Below the pieces are notes generated by a model. It searched no databases. It was not told the origin of the DNA and saw only the letters and a list, made by a program, of their open reading frames with translations. From JAYUJH01 sp043765375 (lineage in GTDB: Bacteria; Pseudomonadota; Alphaproteobacteria; Rickettsiales; UBA998), in the NCBI GenBank assembly GCA_043765375.1, contig JAYUJH010000031.1:1-64000 (forward strand): DNA of 64,000 nt. The letters are read 5' to 3'. Both the position numbers and the translations under genes were made by a program. Of the stretch, positions 35,483 through 44,403 are shown piece by piece; positions within the stretch are counted from its first letter, which is position 1; the number at the start of each line of letters is the position of its first letter.

Positions 35483-36625
35483 TTAACCTTGTATCGCCAC
35501 GGAGTGATTATTGGCAAGTTGATTATTTGTTGCCATTACGTCGCCAGCCGTTGCAGAAAAATGCGGTTGTTGCGAGTTTTGATTGCCCAGATTATGGCGA
35601 GCTAATTCAGCAGTTAAACGGCTGTTAATATCGCAATCAGCTAAAATATACGCCTTTTTCATCGCATGATAAAACGCATAACCATCTGACCCGCCATGGC
35701 TTTTTATAGCAATGCCGTCCAAACCCAAAAACATTGCACCATTATAACGCCTTGGATCTAACCGCCGTTTCATCACAGCGAATGCAGGGCGAGCAAGCAT
35801 ATAACCCAATTTTCCCGTCCATGATTTGCTCAATGCTTGCTTCAATTCAGCGGAAAAATAACGAGCCGTGCCTTCCAATGTTTTGAGTGCAATATTCCCC
35901 GTAAATCCGTCCGTAACCACCACGTCAACGTCACCATTGCAAATATCATTGCCTTCAACATAACCTTTGAAGTTGATAGTTGAGGTGGAGCGAAGATTTT
36001 CTGCCACAATGTGCAGTGTTTCATGACCCTTCATTTCCTCAGAACCGATATTCAACAATGCTACTTTGGGATTGTCCTTTTGTAGCATCACCCGAGAATA
36101 GGAATCACCCATTAAAGCGAATAAAAATAAATCATTTGCATCACATTGCACATTTGCACCAATATCCAACATTACGATGCTAGAGCCACGATTGGGCATC
36201 AATCCCGTTAATGCAGGGCGGTAAATACTTGGCAATGTGCGCAATATCATCTTTGATAACGCCATAAATGCACCAGTATTGCCCGACGAAACAACACCGC
36301 ACGCCTTGCCGTCCTTCACCGCTTGAATGCTCATACGCATGGAACTATTTTTCGCTTGACGCACTGCGATTGACGGCTTTTCATCATCAGAAATAACCAC
36401 GTTTGTGTGAATAATTTCGCAAGCATTACGCAAGGACTTCATCGGTTTTGCATCAAGATAACGTTGCAGCGTCTTCTCATCACCATAAAGCAGAAACTTA
36501 CGATTTGGCTGCTTTGAGTGCATAATTTGCAAGCCACGAATGACGGATTTAGGTGCTTTATCTCCGCCCATTGCATCAATGGCTAGGGGCAAATATTGTG
36601 CCATATTCACTGCATTCTCGCTCAC
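35483..36625 (-). CDS. plsX: Phosphate acyltransferase PlsX
   Basis: Makes acyl-phosphate from acyl-ACP for phospholipid synthesis. Seen: PLAIDAMGGDKAPKSVIRGL at the N-terminus, SSGNTGAFMALSKMIL, LDIGANVQCDANDLFLFALM and GFTGNIALKTLEGTARYF. The first start is a GTG at 36625; ATG 36604 (MAQYLPLAID) is equally possible and matches the usual family start better. About 35 C-terminal residues after the conserved part are Asn/Gln-rich and not typical. In the rpmF-plsX-fabH-ihfA block. Confidence 0.95.
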   Translation of the reverse strand: MSENAVNMAQYLPLAIDAMGGDKAPKSVIRGLQIMHSKQPNRKFLLYGDEKTLQRYLDAKPMKSLRNACEIIHTNVVISDDEKPSIAVRQAKNSSMRMSIQAVKDGKACGVVSSGNTGAFMALSKMILRTLPSIYRPALTGLMPNRGSSIVMLDIGANVQCDANDLFLFALMGDSYSRVMLQKDNPKVALLNIGSEEMKGHETLHIVAENLRSTSTINFKGYVEGNDICNGDVDVVVTDGFTGNIALKTLEGTARYFSAELKQALSKSWTGKLGYMLARPAFAVMKRRLDPRRYNGAMFLGLDGIAIKSHGGSDGYAFYHAMKKAYILADCDINSRLTAELARHNLGNQNSQQPHFSATAGDVMATNNQLANNHSVAIQG

Positions 36626-36664
36626 TATCTTGATTCTAACTCTGATTGCGTTTCAAATATTCTA

Positions 36665-36847
36665 TTAAATATTCACTTTGTCATCAGTTACCTTGCGACC
36701 ATTATAATAGCCATCAGGGCTTACATGATGGGGGCGTTTTTGTGAACCAGTTGTTTGGCAAGTTGCAACTTGAACTGAATCCAAAGCATCATGCGACCTT
36801 CTCATTCCACGACGTGAAGGTGAAGTTTTTCTCTTAGGTACTGCCAT
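36665..36847 (-). CDS. rpmF: Ribosomal protein L32
   Basis: A 60-residue ribosomal protein of the large subunit. The sequence begins MAVPKRKTSPSRRGMRRSHD and ends with the alphaproteobacterial-type CGxC-free tail containing HHVSPDGYYNGRKV. It is 39 bases ahead of plsX, the usual order. A putative ribosome site (AAGGAAT) is seen on the minus strand 9 bases before the ATG. Confidence 0.97.
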   Translation of the reverse strand: MAVPKRKTSPSRRGMRRSHDALDSVQVATCQTTGSQKRPHHVSPDGYYNGRKVTDDKVNI

Positions 36848-36975
36848 AAAATATTATTCCTTAAGTTTATGTTTTGACATATTATTTAATTAGTGAATAT
36901 AATTGGTTAAAATAAAAAAATCCAGTTATAAATCAACATATTGCGAATATTTTTTTTGTATGCTAAGTATGTAAC

Positions 36976-38031
36976 ATGTTTGATAATGTTAATGATGCTA
37001 ATTCGCATAGCAATTCACAAGATATTTTATTGGGAAGTTCGCCAAGCGATGTTACGGGTGTGCCTCCTGAGAATGATTATTCTCAAAATGATAATTCTCA
37101 AAATGACTATGCTAACAAAGTTTGTGCAATAATTGTAACATTTAATATTGGTAAAAAAGTGTTGGCGGGGCTGGAATCTCTGATTAAACAAGTGAATTAT
37201 GTTGTGATTGTGGATAATAATTCCGCTGATAATAGCTTTTTGGTTGCTGAAGACTTCGCCAAGCAACATCATGGGCGAGTGCAGGTGGTGCAAAGTGGCA
37301 TAAATAACCTCGCATTGGCGCAAAATCTAGGGATTAAGGCAGCCAAAGAACTTGGGGCGGATTTTGTGCTGTTAATGGATCATGATAGCGTTGCAGGCGA
37401 GGGTATGGTTGCAAGTTTGCGCCTTGCTTATGAAAATTATAATACAAATAGTGACAAAAAAGCCGCAATTATTGCCCCAAATCTGAGTGATAGATTCTCA
37501 GTGCGCCGTGCTTATTATATTTGTCATGTTAAGCGAATATTTTTTAGGCGCAGAACTTTTTCTGATAAAAATGTCGGTAATGAGGCGATATTAGATGATT
37601 TAATGGTAGCGATTGCCTCTGGAAGTTTAATTCCAATGAAGGTGATTGAGCAAATTGGTATGATGAATGAGGATTTGTGCATTGACCAGGTGGATTTTGA
37701 GTGGTGTTTGCGTGCAATCATCGCTGGGTATAAAATCATAGCGGTGCGTGATGCAATGCTTGAGCATCAATTGGGCAAATGTCGTGATTTCAAAATGTTG
37801 AATATGTGCATCACCACCAGCAATCACAACCCAACAAGGCGATATTATATATATCGTAATCGCTTGCGTTTATGGCGAATATATGGGTTGCGATTGCCCG
37901 CTTTTGTGCTGTTTGATATATGCGCTATTATATTTGATTTAGGCAAAATAACATTTTTGGAAGCAAATAAACGTGCCAAGTTCAAAGCTATATTAAAAGG
38001 AGTGCGTGATGCTATTGTTGGAGAGAAATAG
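36976..38031 (+). CDS. GT2 glycosyltransferase, rhamnosyltransferase-like
   Basis: A 351-residue family 2 glycosyltransferase of the rhamnosyltransferase (RfbF-like) type. The catalytic domain starts near residue 50 with CAIIVTFNIGKKVLAGLESL, then VVIVDNNSADNSF, the metal-binding segment FVLLMDHDSVAGEG and DQVDFEWCLRAIIAGYK. It would transfer a deoxyhexose to an O-antigen or similar glycan in the cytosol. The first 45 residues are an Asn/Ser/Asp-rich tail that contains a 15-bp tandem repeat (37072-37116; NDYSQ NDNSQ NDYAN). The gene stands alone between rpmF and cobT. Confidence 0.85.
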   Translation: MFDNVNDANSHSNSQDILLGSSPSDVTGVPPENDYSQNDNSQNDYANKVCAIIVTFNIGKKVLAGLESLIKQVNYVVIVDNNSADNSFLVAEDFAKQHHGRVQVVQSGINNLALAQNLGIKAAKELGADFVLLMDHDSVAGEGMVASLRLAYENYNTNSDKKAAIIAPNLSDRFSVRRAYYICHVKRIFFRRRTFSDKNVGNEAILDDLMVAIASGSLIPMKVIEQIGMMNEDLCIDQVDFEWCLRAIIAGYKIIAVRDAMLEHQLGKCRDFKMLNMCITTSNHNPTRRYYIYRNRLRLWRIYGLRLPAFVLFDICAIIFDLGKITFLEANKRAKFKAILKGVRDAIVGEK

Positions 38032-38121
38032 AGTAAAATATGTTTATAAATATGTATGGCTTTTGTGATAAATATTTTATGATACATATGATGAGTTAAA
38101 ATGAAAGGGGGGTGACGAAGT

Positions 38122-39999
38122 TTGGCATCATTTAAGGATAATATAAATAGGAATAGCATAAACAAGGGTGATATAAAAAATATTCAGCGTGATTTGAGCA
38201 GTTGCGCCCGTGCAATCGGAGCAGACCCAGCTTTGAATATTTTGCTGCAAGGGAGCCATGTTCCAAACATTCTGCTTGCGCAAAAACAAATATATGTGCC
38301 TTCTCCTGAAAATAATGATAGCCTAAATGATGCAAGGGGGCTAGTGGATAGGTTTGCTTTTGTGCGCCATTATCACAACCAAAAGTTGCATTTGCGTCAT
38401 GCGCCATCAAGCCAAGCCAACAAAGTTATTTATGATGATTTGGAGCTGTTGCGCACTGAAATGGTTGGTGCAAAATATCTGCAAGGTAGTTTCAAGAGAA
38501 TATGTGATAAGCATATTAATGATTGTTTGGCAGCGGGATATGAGGGGTTATCTGAGCGTGCAGATCCACCAATTAAGGATATTTTGCGGGCAGTTTTTTT
38601 GCAGCAAGTTCGTGCAGTTCCAGTGCCAAAAACTATTGAACGATTGGTGGATTTATGGCGACCATTTATCATCAGAGAAGCGGGGGCGCAGTTGCTAAAT
38701 ATGCAAAATAACTTGCATAATCAAGCTGTTTTTAACGCTGCAACCAAGCAATTGATTGATAAATTAGCCAATATTGAACAAGCTATGATGGGCGAAAAAG
38801 ATTCTGCTCAAGGTGAAATAGATGAGGTTGAAACAGGTGAAAATGATGCGCCAAATGAAGGCGAACAAAATGGTGATATTGCCGCAGAAACTGAACAACA
38901 AGGCTCAACAACTCAAGCTGAAAATGATGCAAATGAAAGCGGAGCAGATGATAATTTGTTTCCGCAAATGGGGCAGTTTGCCGAAACGGTTATGGGTTCG
39001 CTGGGTGATGAAATGTTGGAGGGGATTCCAATTCCTGAGATGCGCAGCACGCCTAATGCTAAAGCAAAATCACAACCATACATTGTATATAGCAATAAAT
39101 ATGATGAGATTATAACGGCGGACAAACTCGCATCTCCTGATGAAATAACAAGATTGCGGGAGGATTTGGATAGAAGATTGAAAGAGGTTCAAGGCGGGTT
39201 TAGCAAACTTACCAGCAGATTGCAGCGTTTATTGCTTTCTCGCCCGCCTCGTATGTGGTTATTTGGGCAAGAAGATGGCGTGTTGGATAGCGCAAGGTTG
39301 GGGCAGTTAGTTGCAAGCCCCGCTTTTACTCATGTTTTCAAGCAAGAACAAGTGCAAACTGATGTCCGTGATACGGTGATATGCTTGTTGTTGGATAATT
39401 CTGGTTCAATGCGGGGCAGACCAATCACGATTGCAGCAATATGTTCTGATATTTTAGGTGGAATATTGGAGCGGGCAGGGGTGAAAGTGGAGATTTTAGG
39501 CTTCACCACCAAGGAATGGAAGGGCGGAAAATCTTATAAATCATGGATTCAAGCGGGCAAACCAGCACGGGCTGGGCGGTTGAATGATTTACGCCACATT
39601 ATTTATAAAAGTGCGGATACCCCATTCGTGCGAGCCAAGCGCAATTTGGCAGTTATGCTTAAAGAGGGATTGTTGAAGGAAAATATTGATGGCGAAGCGT
39701 TGCAATGGGCGCACCAACGATTGTGCTCTCGCCCTGAATCTCGCCGTATTTTAATGGTGATATCAGATGGCGCACCAGTTGATGATGCTACATTATCTGT
39801 TAATCATGCGGGATATTTGGATCGTCATTTGCGCCAAGTTATTGCACAAATTGAATCAGAAAAATCAGTTGAATTGCTTGCTATTGGGATTGGTCACGAT
39901 GTCACGAGATATTACGCACGTTCAATTTGCTTGCGTGATGTCAGCCGTTTAGGTGAAACCATGACAAGCGAATTGGTAAAATTATTCACCAAAAAATAG
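38122..39999 (+). CDS. cobT: CobT-like cobaltochelatase subunit
   Basis: A 625-residue protein of the CobT family, the von Willebrand-factor-A subunit of the aerobic cobaltochelatase. The N-terminal 220 residues are helical (RGLVDRFAFVRHYHNQK). The middle (about 230-300) is strongly acidic and Gln/Glu-rich. The C-terminal VWA domain has the metal site LLLDNSGSMRGRPITIAA, then VEILGFTTKEWKGGKS and the characteristic RRILMVISDGAPVDDATL. The start is a TTG at 38122 with AAAGGGGGG about 10 bases upstream; ATG and GTG codons nearby are out of frame or stopped. No cobN or cobalamin gene is near. Orphan CobT/CobS pairs without cobN are common in alphaproteobacteria, where they serve an unknown role. 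Confidence 0.88.
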   Translation: MASFKDNINRNSINKGDIKNIQRDLSSCARAIGADPALNILLQGSHVPNILLAQKQIYVPSPENNDSLNDARGLVDRFAFVRHYHNQKLHLRHAPSSQANKVIYDDLELLRTEMVGAKYLQGSFKRICDKHINDCLAAGYEGLSERADPPIKDILRAVFLQQVRAVPVPKTIERLVDLWRPFIIREAGAQLLNMQNNLHNQAVFNAATKQLIDKLANIEQAMMGEKDSAQGEIDEVETGENDAPNEGEQNGDIAAETEQQGSTTQAENDANESGADDNLFPQMGQFAETVMGSLGDEMLEGIPIPEMRSTPNAKAKSQPYIVYSNKYDEIITADKLASPDEITRLREDLDRRLKEVQGGFSKLTSRLQRLLLSRPPRMWLFGQEDGVLDSARLGQLVASPAFTHVFKQEQVQTDVRDTVICLLLDNSGSMRGRPITIAAICSDILGGILERAGVKVEILGFTTKEWKGGKSYKSWIQAGKPARAGRLNDLRHIIYKSADTPFVRAKRNLAVMLKEGLLKENIDGEALQWAHQRLCSRPESRRILMVISDGAPVDDATLSVNHAGYLDRHLRQVIAQIESEKSVELLAIGIGHDVTRYYARSICLRDVSRLGETMTSELVKLFTKK

Positions 40000-40030
40000 T
40001 ATGGTTAGTGACTTTATTCACCAAAAAATA
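39982..40030 (+). repeat. 17-bp direct repeat at the cobT stop
   Basis: TTATTCACCAAAAAATA at 39982-39998 is repeated exactly at 40014-40030. The first copy encodes the last CobT residues (LFTKK) and the stop; the second lies 15 bases further on. Confidence 0.85.
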
Positions 40031-40031
40031 A

Positions 40032-40064
40032 TGTTGGGGGCAGAAAATATTGCGCTCCCCCTAA
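40032..40064 (-). terminator. Possible terminator after the outer-membrane protein gene
   Basis: GGGGGCA...TGCGCTCCCCC forms a short GC stem between two convergent genes. On the minus strand it is followed by AACATTATTTTTT, an imperfect T tract. Weak evidence only. Confidence 0.35.
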
Positions 40065-40076
40065 AACTTGTAACTC

Positions 40077-41446
40077 TTAAAACTTCCAGCCGCTAATCAA
40101 CACAAACCTATCATTGCTTGTATCTTTGGAATTAATATTGGATTCCAGCTCCATATTACTATATTGCAACTCAATATTTATGCCATTATCAAAGTTTTTG
40201 CCCGCAGCTAGCACCACGACGGTTCTATCATCTTGGCGAACTTGTTGTCCAGCCTTAACTGCCCCCCGTTGCGCTCAATATAAGCATAGCCAACTTGCGG
40301 TTTCACATATAAACCATAGTCAAACTTTTGCTCATAACCAACCAAGAATTGATGAATAATTTTGCCACGCGCTGCAACATTAGTATCTTCATAGCGTATT
40401 TTATAACCACCACTAACAGCTTTTTCTTTGTCAATTTGGTATTTCAATATTGCCGCGGCGGAATTGGCTTTGATTTTGTCAACTGCATCATTATTAAAAT
40501 AGCGTAAGTCATTGCCGTAACGAGCATCAAGTTTCAACTTAGGGTTGATGATATATTGCAAGGCTATTGCTGCACCATAATTATTAAACTCGCTGCTGCC
40601 GTCTTTGGAGAAATTAGCAAAACTTATTGTTGGTTGGATTTTTAAGTTTAGTGAGTTAATTTCAAATAATGGCCCTGTGTTTGCACCAAAAACCACACTG
40701 TCTTTTGTGTTCAAAATATCCATATAAGTGCTATTGACGGCAAGGGCAGTTTTCCATTGTTTTGCCCACGTCCCGATATTATAATTAAAACCAAGGCGTG
40801 CTTGAGCGTTTAATCGTTCATCACGAATAGCATCATTAGTTATTTTCGTTCTCTTAACCCCGCCAGTTCCGCCAGTTAAATCTTGGTCATCAAGCAAATC
40901 ATCAGCTGCATCAATCGCTCCGTCACCATTAACATCAATATCCAAATCACCGTCACCATCAGCATCTATAGCGTTTATTTCGCTTAAATCATCATCATTG
41001 AAGAAATCGCCATCACCATTTTCATCTTCAGTATCGTCCAATTGATCCAACACATCTTGCCCTTCCAAATCCAAATCTTGGAGCAAATCACCATCGTCTA
41101 CATCATCTTCCATTTCACTATCATCACTGCTTGAGCCAGCTTTTTCGGCAAGCGGTGCATTACCAGCGTTCCTATCTGTTGCAACTCCAAGTTGCAATTT
41201 TCCATTCATGCTGAAATCACCATATGTGATTTTGTCTTTCGCTTGGACATTTGATGGGATTAACGCAATTAACGATGTGGCAATTAATGCGAATGCGATT
41301 AATTCGCAACTGGAGCGCAGTAAATGTTTTTTCACCAATTTTTTTTTCACCAATTTTTTTTGCGCCAAAGATTTTTGCGCCAAGGATTTTTGCGCCAAGG
41401 ATTTTTGGACTAACGATTTATCAATAATTAACTCAGCAAATAACAT
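40077..41446 (-). pseudogene. Outer-membrane beta-barrel protein, out of frame at a G6 tract
   Basis: The open frame gives 412 residues and ends at 40208 with QLRLDNKFAKMIEPSWC, which is not a barrel end. Adding one base at the C6/G6 run 40262-40267 shifts into a frame that continues for some 60 residues and stops at 40077 after DRFVLISGWKF, with the C-terminal Phe typical of outer-membrane barrels. The protein has a 40-residue N-terminal extension of five-residue repeats, a signal peptide (LIAFALIATSLIALIPSNVQA), an Asp-rich region at about residues 100-185 (DADGDGDLDIDVNGDG, calcium-site-like) and a region of alternating strands. It may be phase-variable, a true pseudogene or a base-call error. 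Function unknown. Confidence 0.75.
41331..41420 (-). repeat. 15-bp tandem repeat in the outer-membrane protein gene
   Basis: Six consecutive 15-bp units: two of TTCACCAATTTTTTT, three of TGCGCCAA(A/G)GATTTT and one diverged unit. On the minus strand they encode KSLAQ-, KKLVK-type pentapeptides before the signal peptide. Confidence 0.9.
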
Positions 41447-41608
41447 AACTAACTCTTTTCACAATATATAATATAACTACATATATTTTAGGATTATTCA
41501 AAAGTTAAATTATTTTTTACAAAGCGGGTGATTTATAAATATAAATATAAAATTGTCACATATATATTTCACTTTGGCGATATCTGCACCATACTAGTCC
41601 TTACCTTG

Positions 41609-42841
41609 CTAATCTTTCATATTCAGCAAGCCATTTAAGCGATTTTGCGTGTTCCAGCCTGCTTGGTCACAAAAATTGAGCATTGTTTCTGCGTCACTCA
41701 AATGATCCAAAAAACGTGCAAGTGATTGAATTATAACAACTAATTCCACATCACTCGGCATTGCATTATGTGTTATATGATGCGCAATTATCGCTAATCT
41801 CACAGTTGCATAACGCACACATAAAATGGTGAGGCGTTGCACAAAATCATCACCAAGCCCACTAAACGGAAAAAAGTTCAAAGCAAGTTCGGTAGCTAGC
41901 CATTTTTTCAAAACTGGTTGGAGCGGTGTTTGCCACTCGGCAAGCCATTTTTCGCTTGCATTTTGCCATATTTCAGCACTATCATTACCCAAAATTAATG
42001 TTCCAGCATTTGCATCAAACTGCACATTCAATGCTTGCGTGATTAGGTTAATCGTATTTGTTAAGCGTGGATTAATCTGATTGGTAGTTAAATTGGCGAG
42101 CATTGCCAAAATATTCGCCAAATTAAAAGCATCGGCAATATTTGCTTGCGGTTTTGCCATTCGCCCTTGCGCAAACTTGAGATACATCGGAGTTGCCCCA
42201 GCCCAGTTTTCAGTTGGTTGCATAGCAAGCGCATCAAGTGTTGTTGTAATATTAATCAATGCCTGCTCAGCCGTGATGTTTGGTGATAAAACATGTTGCA
42301 CTAGTATTTGGTGAAACGCAACTGCATCATTATCACTTAAATCTGATAGCGCATAATCTTTAATAGATTCGGGCAGATTTGCTGTTTGAACTTTGTCATA
42401 ATAATTATCAGCATCATTATTCACTGCCCCATTACTAATCACACCTTCATTTATCACACATAAGCGCACAATTTCGGGGCAGGAGAGGGCAGCACTCATT
42501 AATATATGTGACCCCATTTTGCGAGTTGCCCGTGGGAAAAAATTGCACGCATCACCCAGAAAATCCTCGCCATAATCACGATGAATGGAGCATAATCCAG
42601 CTTCATATTTAACACAAAAATCCGAGCAACTATCACGTTTCATGATATTGCCATCATTTGCTACATCAACCGCTTGCAATAATTCAGGTGCATATTTCTC
42701 ATATTTAGCGATGGTTGCTGCTCCAATTTGCATACCCCAGTTTTTGCAACAAGTATCTTCGCAAGCGTCACCCAAACAACGAAATTGTTTTAGTGCGGTG
42801 ATTTGCAAAATATCATACATATTGTTAGAATTATGCGTCAT
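41609..42841 (-). CDS. fliB: FliB-like flagellin lysine N-methylase
   Basis: FliB methylates surface lysines of flagellin. The 410-residue protein shows the family cysteine pattern: FRCLGDACEDTCCKNWGMQI, then SDFCVKYEAGLCSIHRDYGE and LGDACNFFPRATRKMG, and SAALSCPEIVRLCV. The C-terminal 200 residues are helical and not conserved in motif. The cysteines probably hold an iron-sulfur centre. It starts 3 bases after fliW stops and is the last gene of the flgI-to-fliB run, so it is very likely cotranscribed with hook-filament genes. Residue pattern, not just position, supports the call. FliB is unusual in this bacterial class. Confidence 0.82.
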   Translation of the reverse strand: MTHNSNNMYDILQITALKQFRCLGDACEDTCCKNWGMQIGAATIAKYEKYAPELLQAVDVANDGNIMKRDSCSDFCVKYEAGLCSIHRDYGEDFLGDACNFFPRATRKMGSHILMSAALSCPEIVRLCVINEGVISNGAVNNDADNYYDKVQTANLPESIKDYALSDLSDNDAVAFHQILVQHVLSPNITAEQALINITTTLDALAMQPTENWAGATPMYLKFAQGRMAKPQANIADAFNLANILAMLANLTTNQINPRLTNTINLITQALNVQFDANAGTLILGNDSAEIWQNASEKWLAEWQTPLQPVLKKWLATELALNFFPFSGLGDDFVQRLTILCVRYATVRLAIIAHHITHNAMPSDVELVVIIQSLARFLDHLSDAETMLNFCDQAGWNTQNRLNGLLNMKD

Positions 42842-42844
42842 AAA

Positions 42845-43381
42845 TTAGCTTGAAATCTCATTGGTAATCATATGGCGCACCATATATTTATTGTTGCGCA
42901 ACACGGATTGCTCCCCTTTTTTCGTTGATTTATCAATAAAAATTGGCGCACGAGCATTGACCGAAATACGAACATTATTCATATCACGATAGACATTTAC
43001 CACCAAAAACATGTCACAATTCTCAGGCGCAATGCTCAAATCCTGCATAATATCCAACAAATCAGCACGTTCAACAATATTATTTTCAAGCAAAATCGGC
43101 ATGATAATCAGTGAGAGGGAATGCTCCTCAAGCGATTGCAACAACTGAAATTGTGCAAACTTTTTGATTGGGAAGTTGGTAATGCAAAAATATAGCTTAT
43201 CCGCCATACCGAGCAAACCTCTTTCAATATTTATTTTTTTATCGTAATCAACATTGATTTTACCAAATCGTGATTCAATCTGCCCCGTTCCCACCAGTTC
43301 CTGCGGGTTAAAAGTTTGCGACAAAATTGATGAATCATCAAGCAAAATATTATTTGTAGCAATTTCATTAGCAAGCATCAT
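42845..43381 (-). CDS. fliW: Flagellar assembly factor FliW
   Basis: FliW binds flagellin and controls its translation through CsrA. The 178-residue protein has SRFGKINVDYDKKINIERGL, LEEHSLSLIIMPILLE and the late segment NVRISVNARAPIFIDKST, all FliW features. The first 30 residues are an extension not usual in the family. A csrA gene, which often lies next to fliW, is not in the window. It is 71 bases downstream of flgL. Confidence 0.88.
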   Translation of the reverse strand: MMLANEIATNNILLDDSSILSQTFNPQELVGTGQIESRFGKINVDYDKKINIERGLLGMADKLYFCITNFPIKKFAQFQLLQSLEEHSLSLIIMPILLENNIVERADLLDIMQDLSIAPENCDMFLVVNVYRDMNNVRISVNARAPIFIDKSTKKGEQSVLRNNKYMVRHMITNEISS

Positions 43382-43452
43382 ATCAACTCCATTTATAATT
43401 ATATCATGATATTATTTAACTTATATTAATAATTACAATATTTCTAATTTGT

Positions 43453-44367
43453 TTATCTCAAAAAATCAGCCAAATTGAGTGAGCTAATCCGAGAGAAAAT
43501 CTGAAATGTGGCGGTTAAAGTTGCTTGATCAATTGCAACTTTTGAGGCAACTGCGACTGTATCCGCACTGGTGATTTCGCCAGCAACTGAGGTGAAATAT
43601 AGTTTGGTATCTTTTTGTTTGGTGATGATATTATCAACATTTGCACGCTTGGTTTGCACTCTTGATGCGAGCGCATTAATTTCTTTAATGGAAGAATCCA
43701 TCATATTTTGTGCTTTGGTAAGTTTTTCTGTGTTGTTTTGAGCATGTCCCTCAAGCCCAAGCGACAATGCTGCAAAATATTTTTGGAAGGCGGGGTCATC
43801 AGCGCGAACGTCATATTCCAAATCAAACCCATCTTGCACACGGGTTACAACATTTTGCTTTGAGCCTTTATAATAACCATCATCAGCAACACCAATAACA
43901 AACGATGTCGGCACTGGATTATCAATCACGGGGGGAGTGTCGGTGGTTGTTCCACCAAATAAATATCTGCCAGCGATATTGGCATTTAGCTCTTTTGCCA
44001 TATTTTGAATTGCGGCTTTCATTTGAATCTCAAAGGTTGGATTGCCTGCAAAAGCTGGATTATTGCGCAATGTGAACAATTTCTTTGCATCTTCCGCAAC
44101 TAAATATGCTTGATCCAAACCTTTTTCCACGGCTGTCAAACGGGTGGAAGTTTCAGCGTTATTATCCAAATACATCTGCACTCGCTTGACTTCTTTTTCC
44201 AAGCCAACCAATTGCTCAACTTGCCCGTTATATGCTTCAAAATCTCGCCCTTTCAAACCGCTTGAAAGCTGATCTTGCAAGTTCGCCAAGTTCACTTTGC
44301 TACGATTTGAGTTGTTAATCGCATTATTATAAATCGCTAAAGTTCCAATTCGTGATATTTCGCTCAT
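43453..44367 (-). CDS. flgL: Hook-filament junction protein FlgL
   Basis: FlgL joins the hook to the filament. The 304-residue protein shares the flagellin-like N-terminal helix (NRSKVNLANLQDQLSSGLKG) and a C-terminal helix ending in ATFQIFSRISSLNLADFLR. The middle contains ANIAGRYLFGGTTTDTPPV, the FlgL-typical GxYLFGG motif. Length is normal. It follows flgK by 36 bases. Confidence 0.92.
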   Translation of the reverse strand: MSEISRIGTLAIYNNAINNSNRSKVNLANLQDQLSSGLKGRDFEAYNGQVEQLVGLEKEVKRVQMYLDNNAETSTRLTAVEKGLDQAYLVAEDAKKLFTLRNNPAFAGNPTFEIQMKAAIQNMAKELNANIAGRYLFGGTTTDTPPVIDNPVPTSFVIGVADDGYYKGSKQNVVTRVQDGFDLEYDVRADDPAFQKYFAALSLGLEGHAQNNTEKLTKAQNMMDSSIKEINALASRVQTKRANVDNIITKQKDTKLYFTSVAGEITSADTVAVASKVAIDQATLTATFQIFSRISSLNLADFLR

Positions 44368-44403
44368 AATTTTTTCCTCTATATTTTTTCAATATTTCCT
44401 CAA

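Noticed and set aside
38050..38092. ATATGTAT...ATACATAT inverted repeat as a terminator of the GT2 gene
   Set aside because: Long AT-only loop of over 25 bases and no following T run; unlikely to stop transcription.
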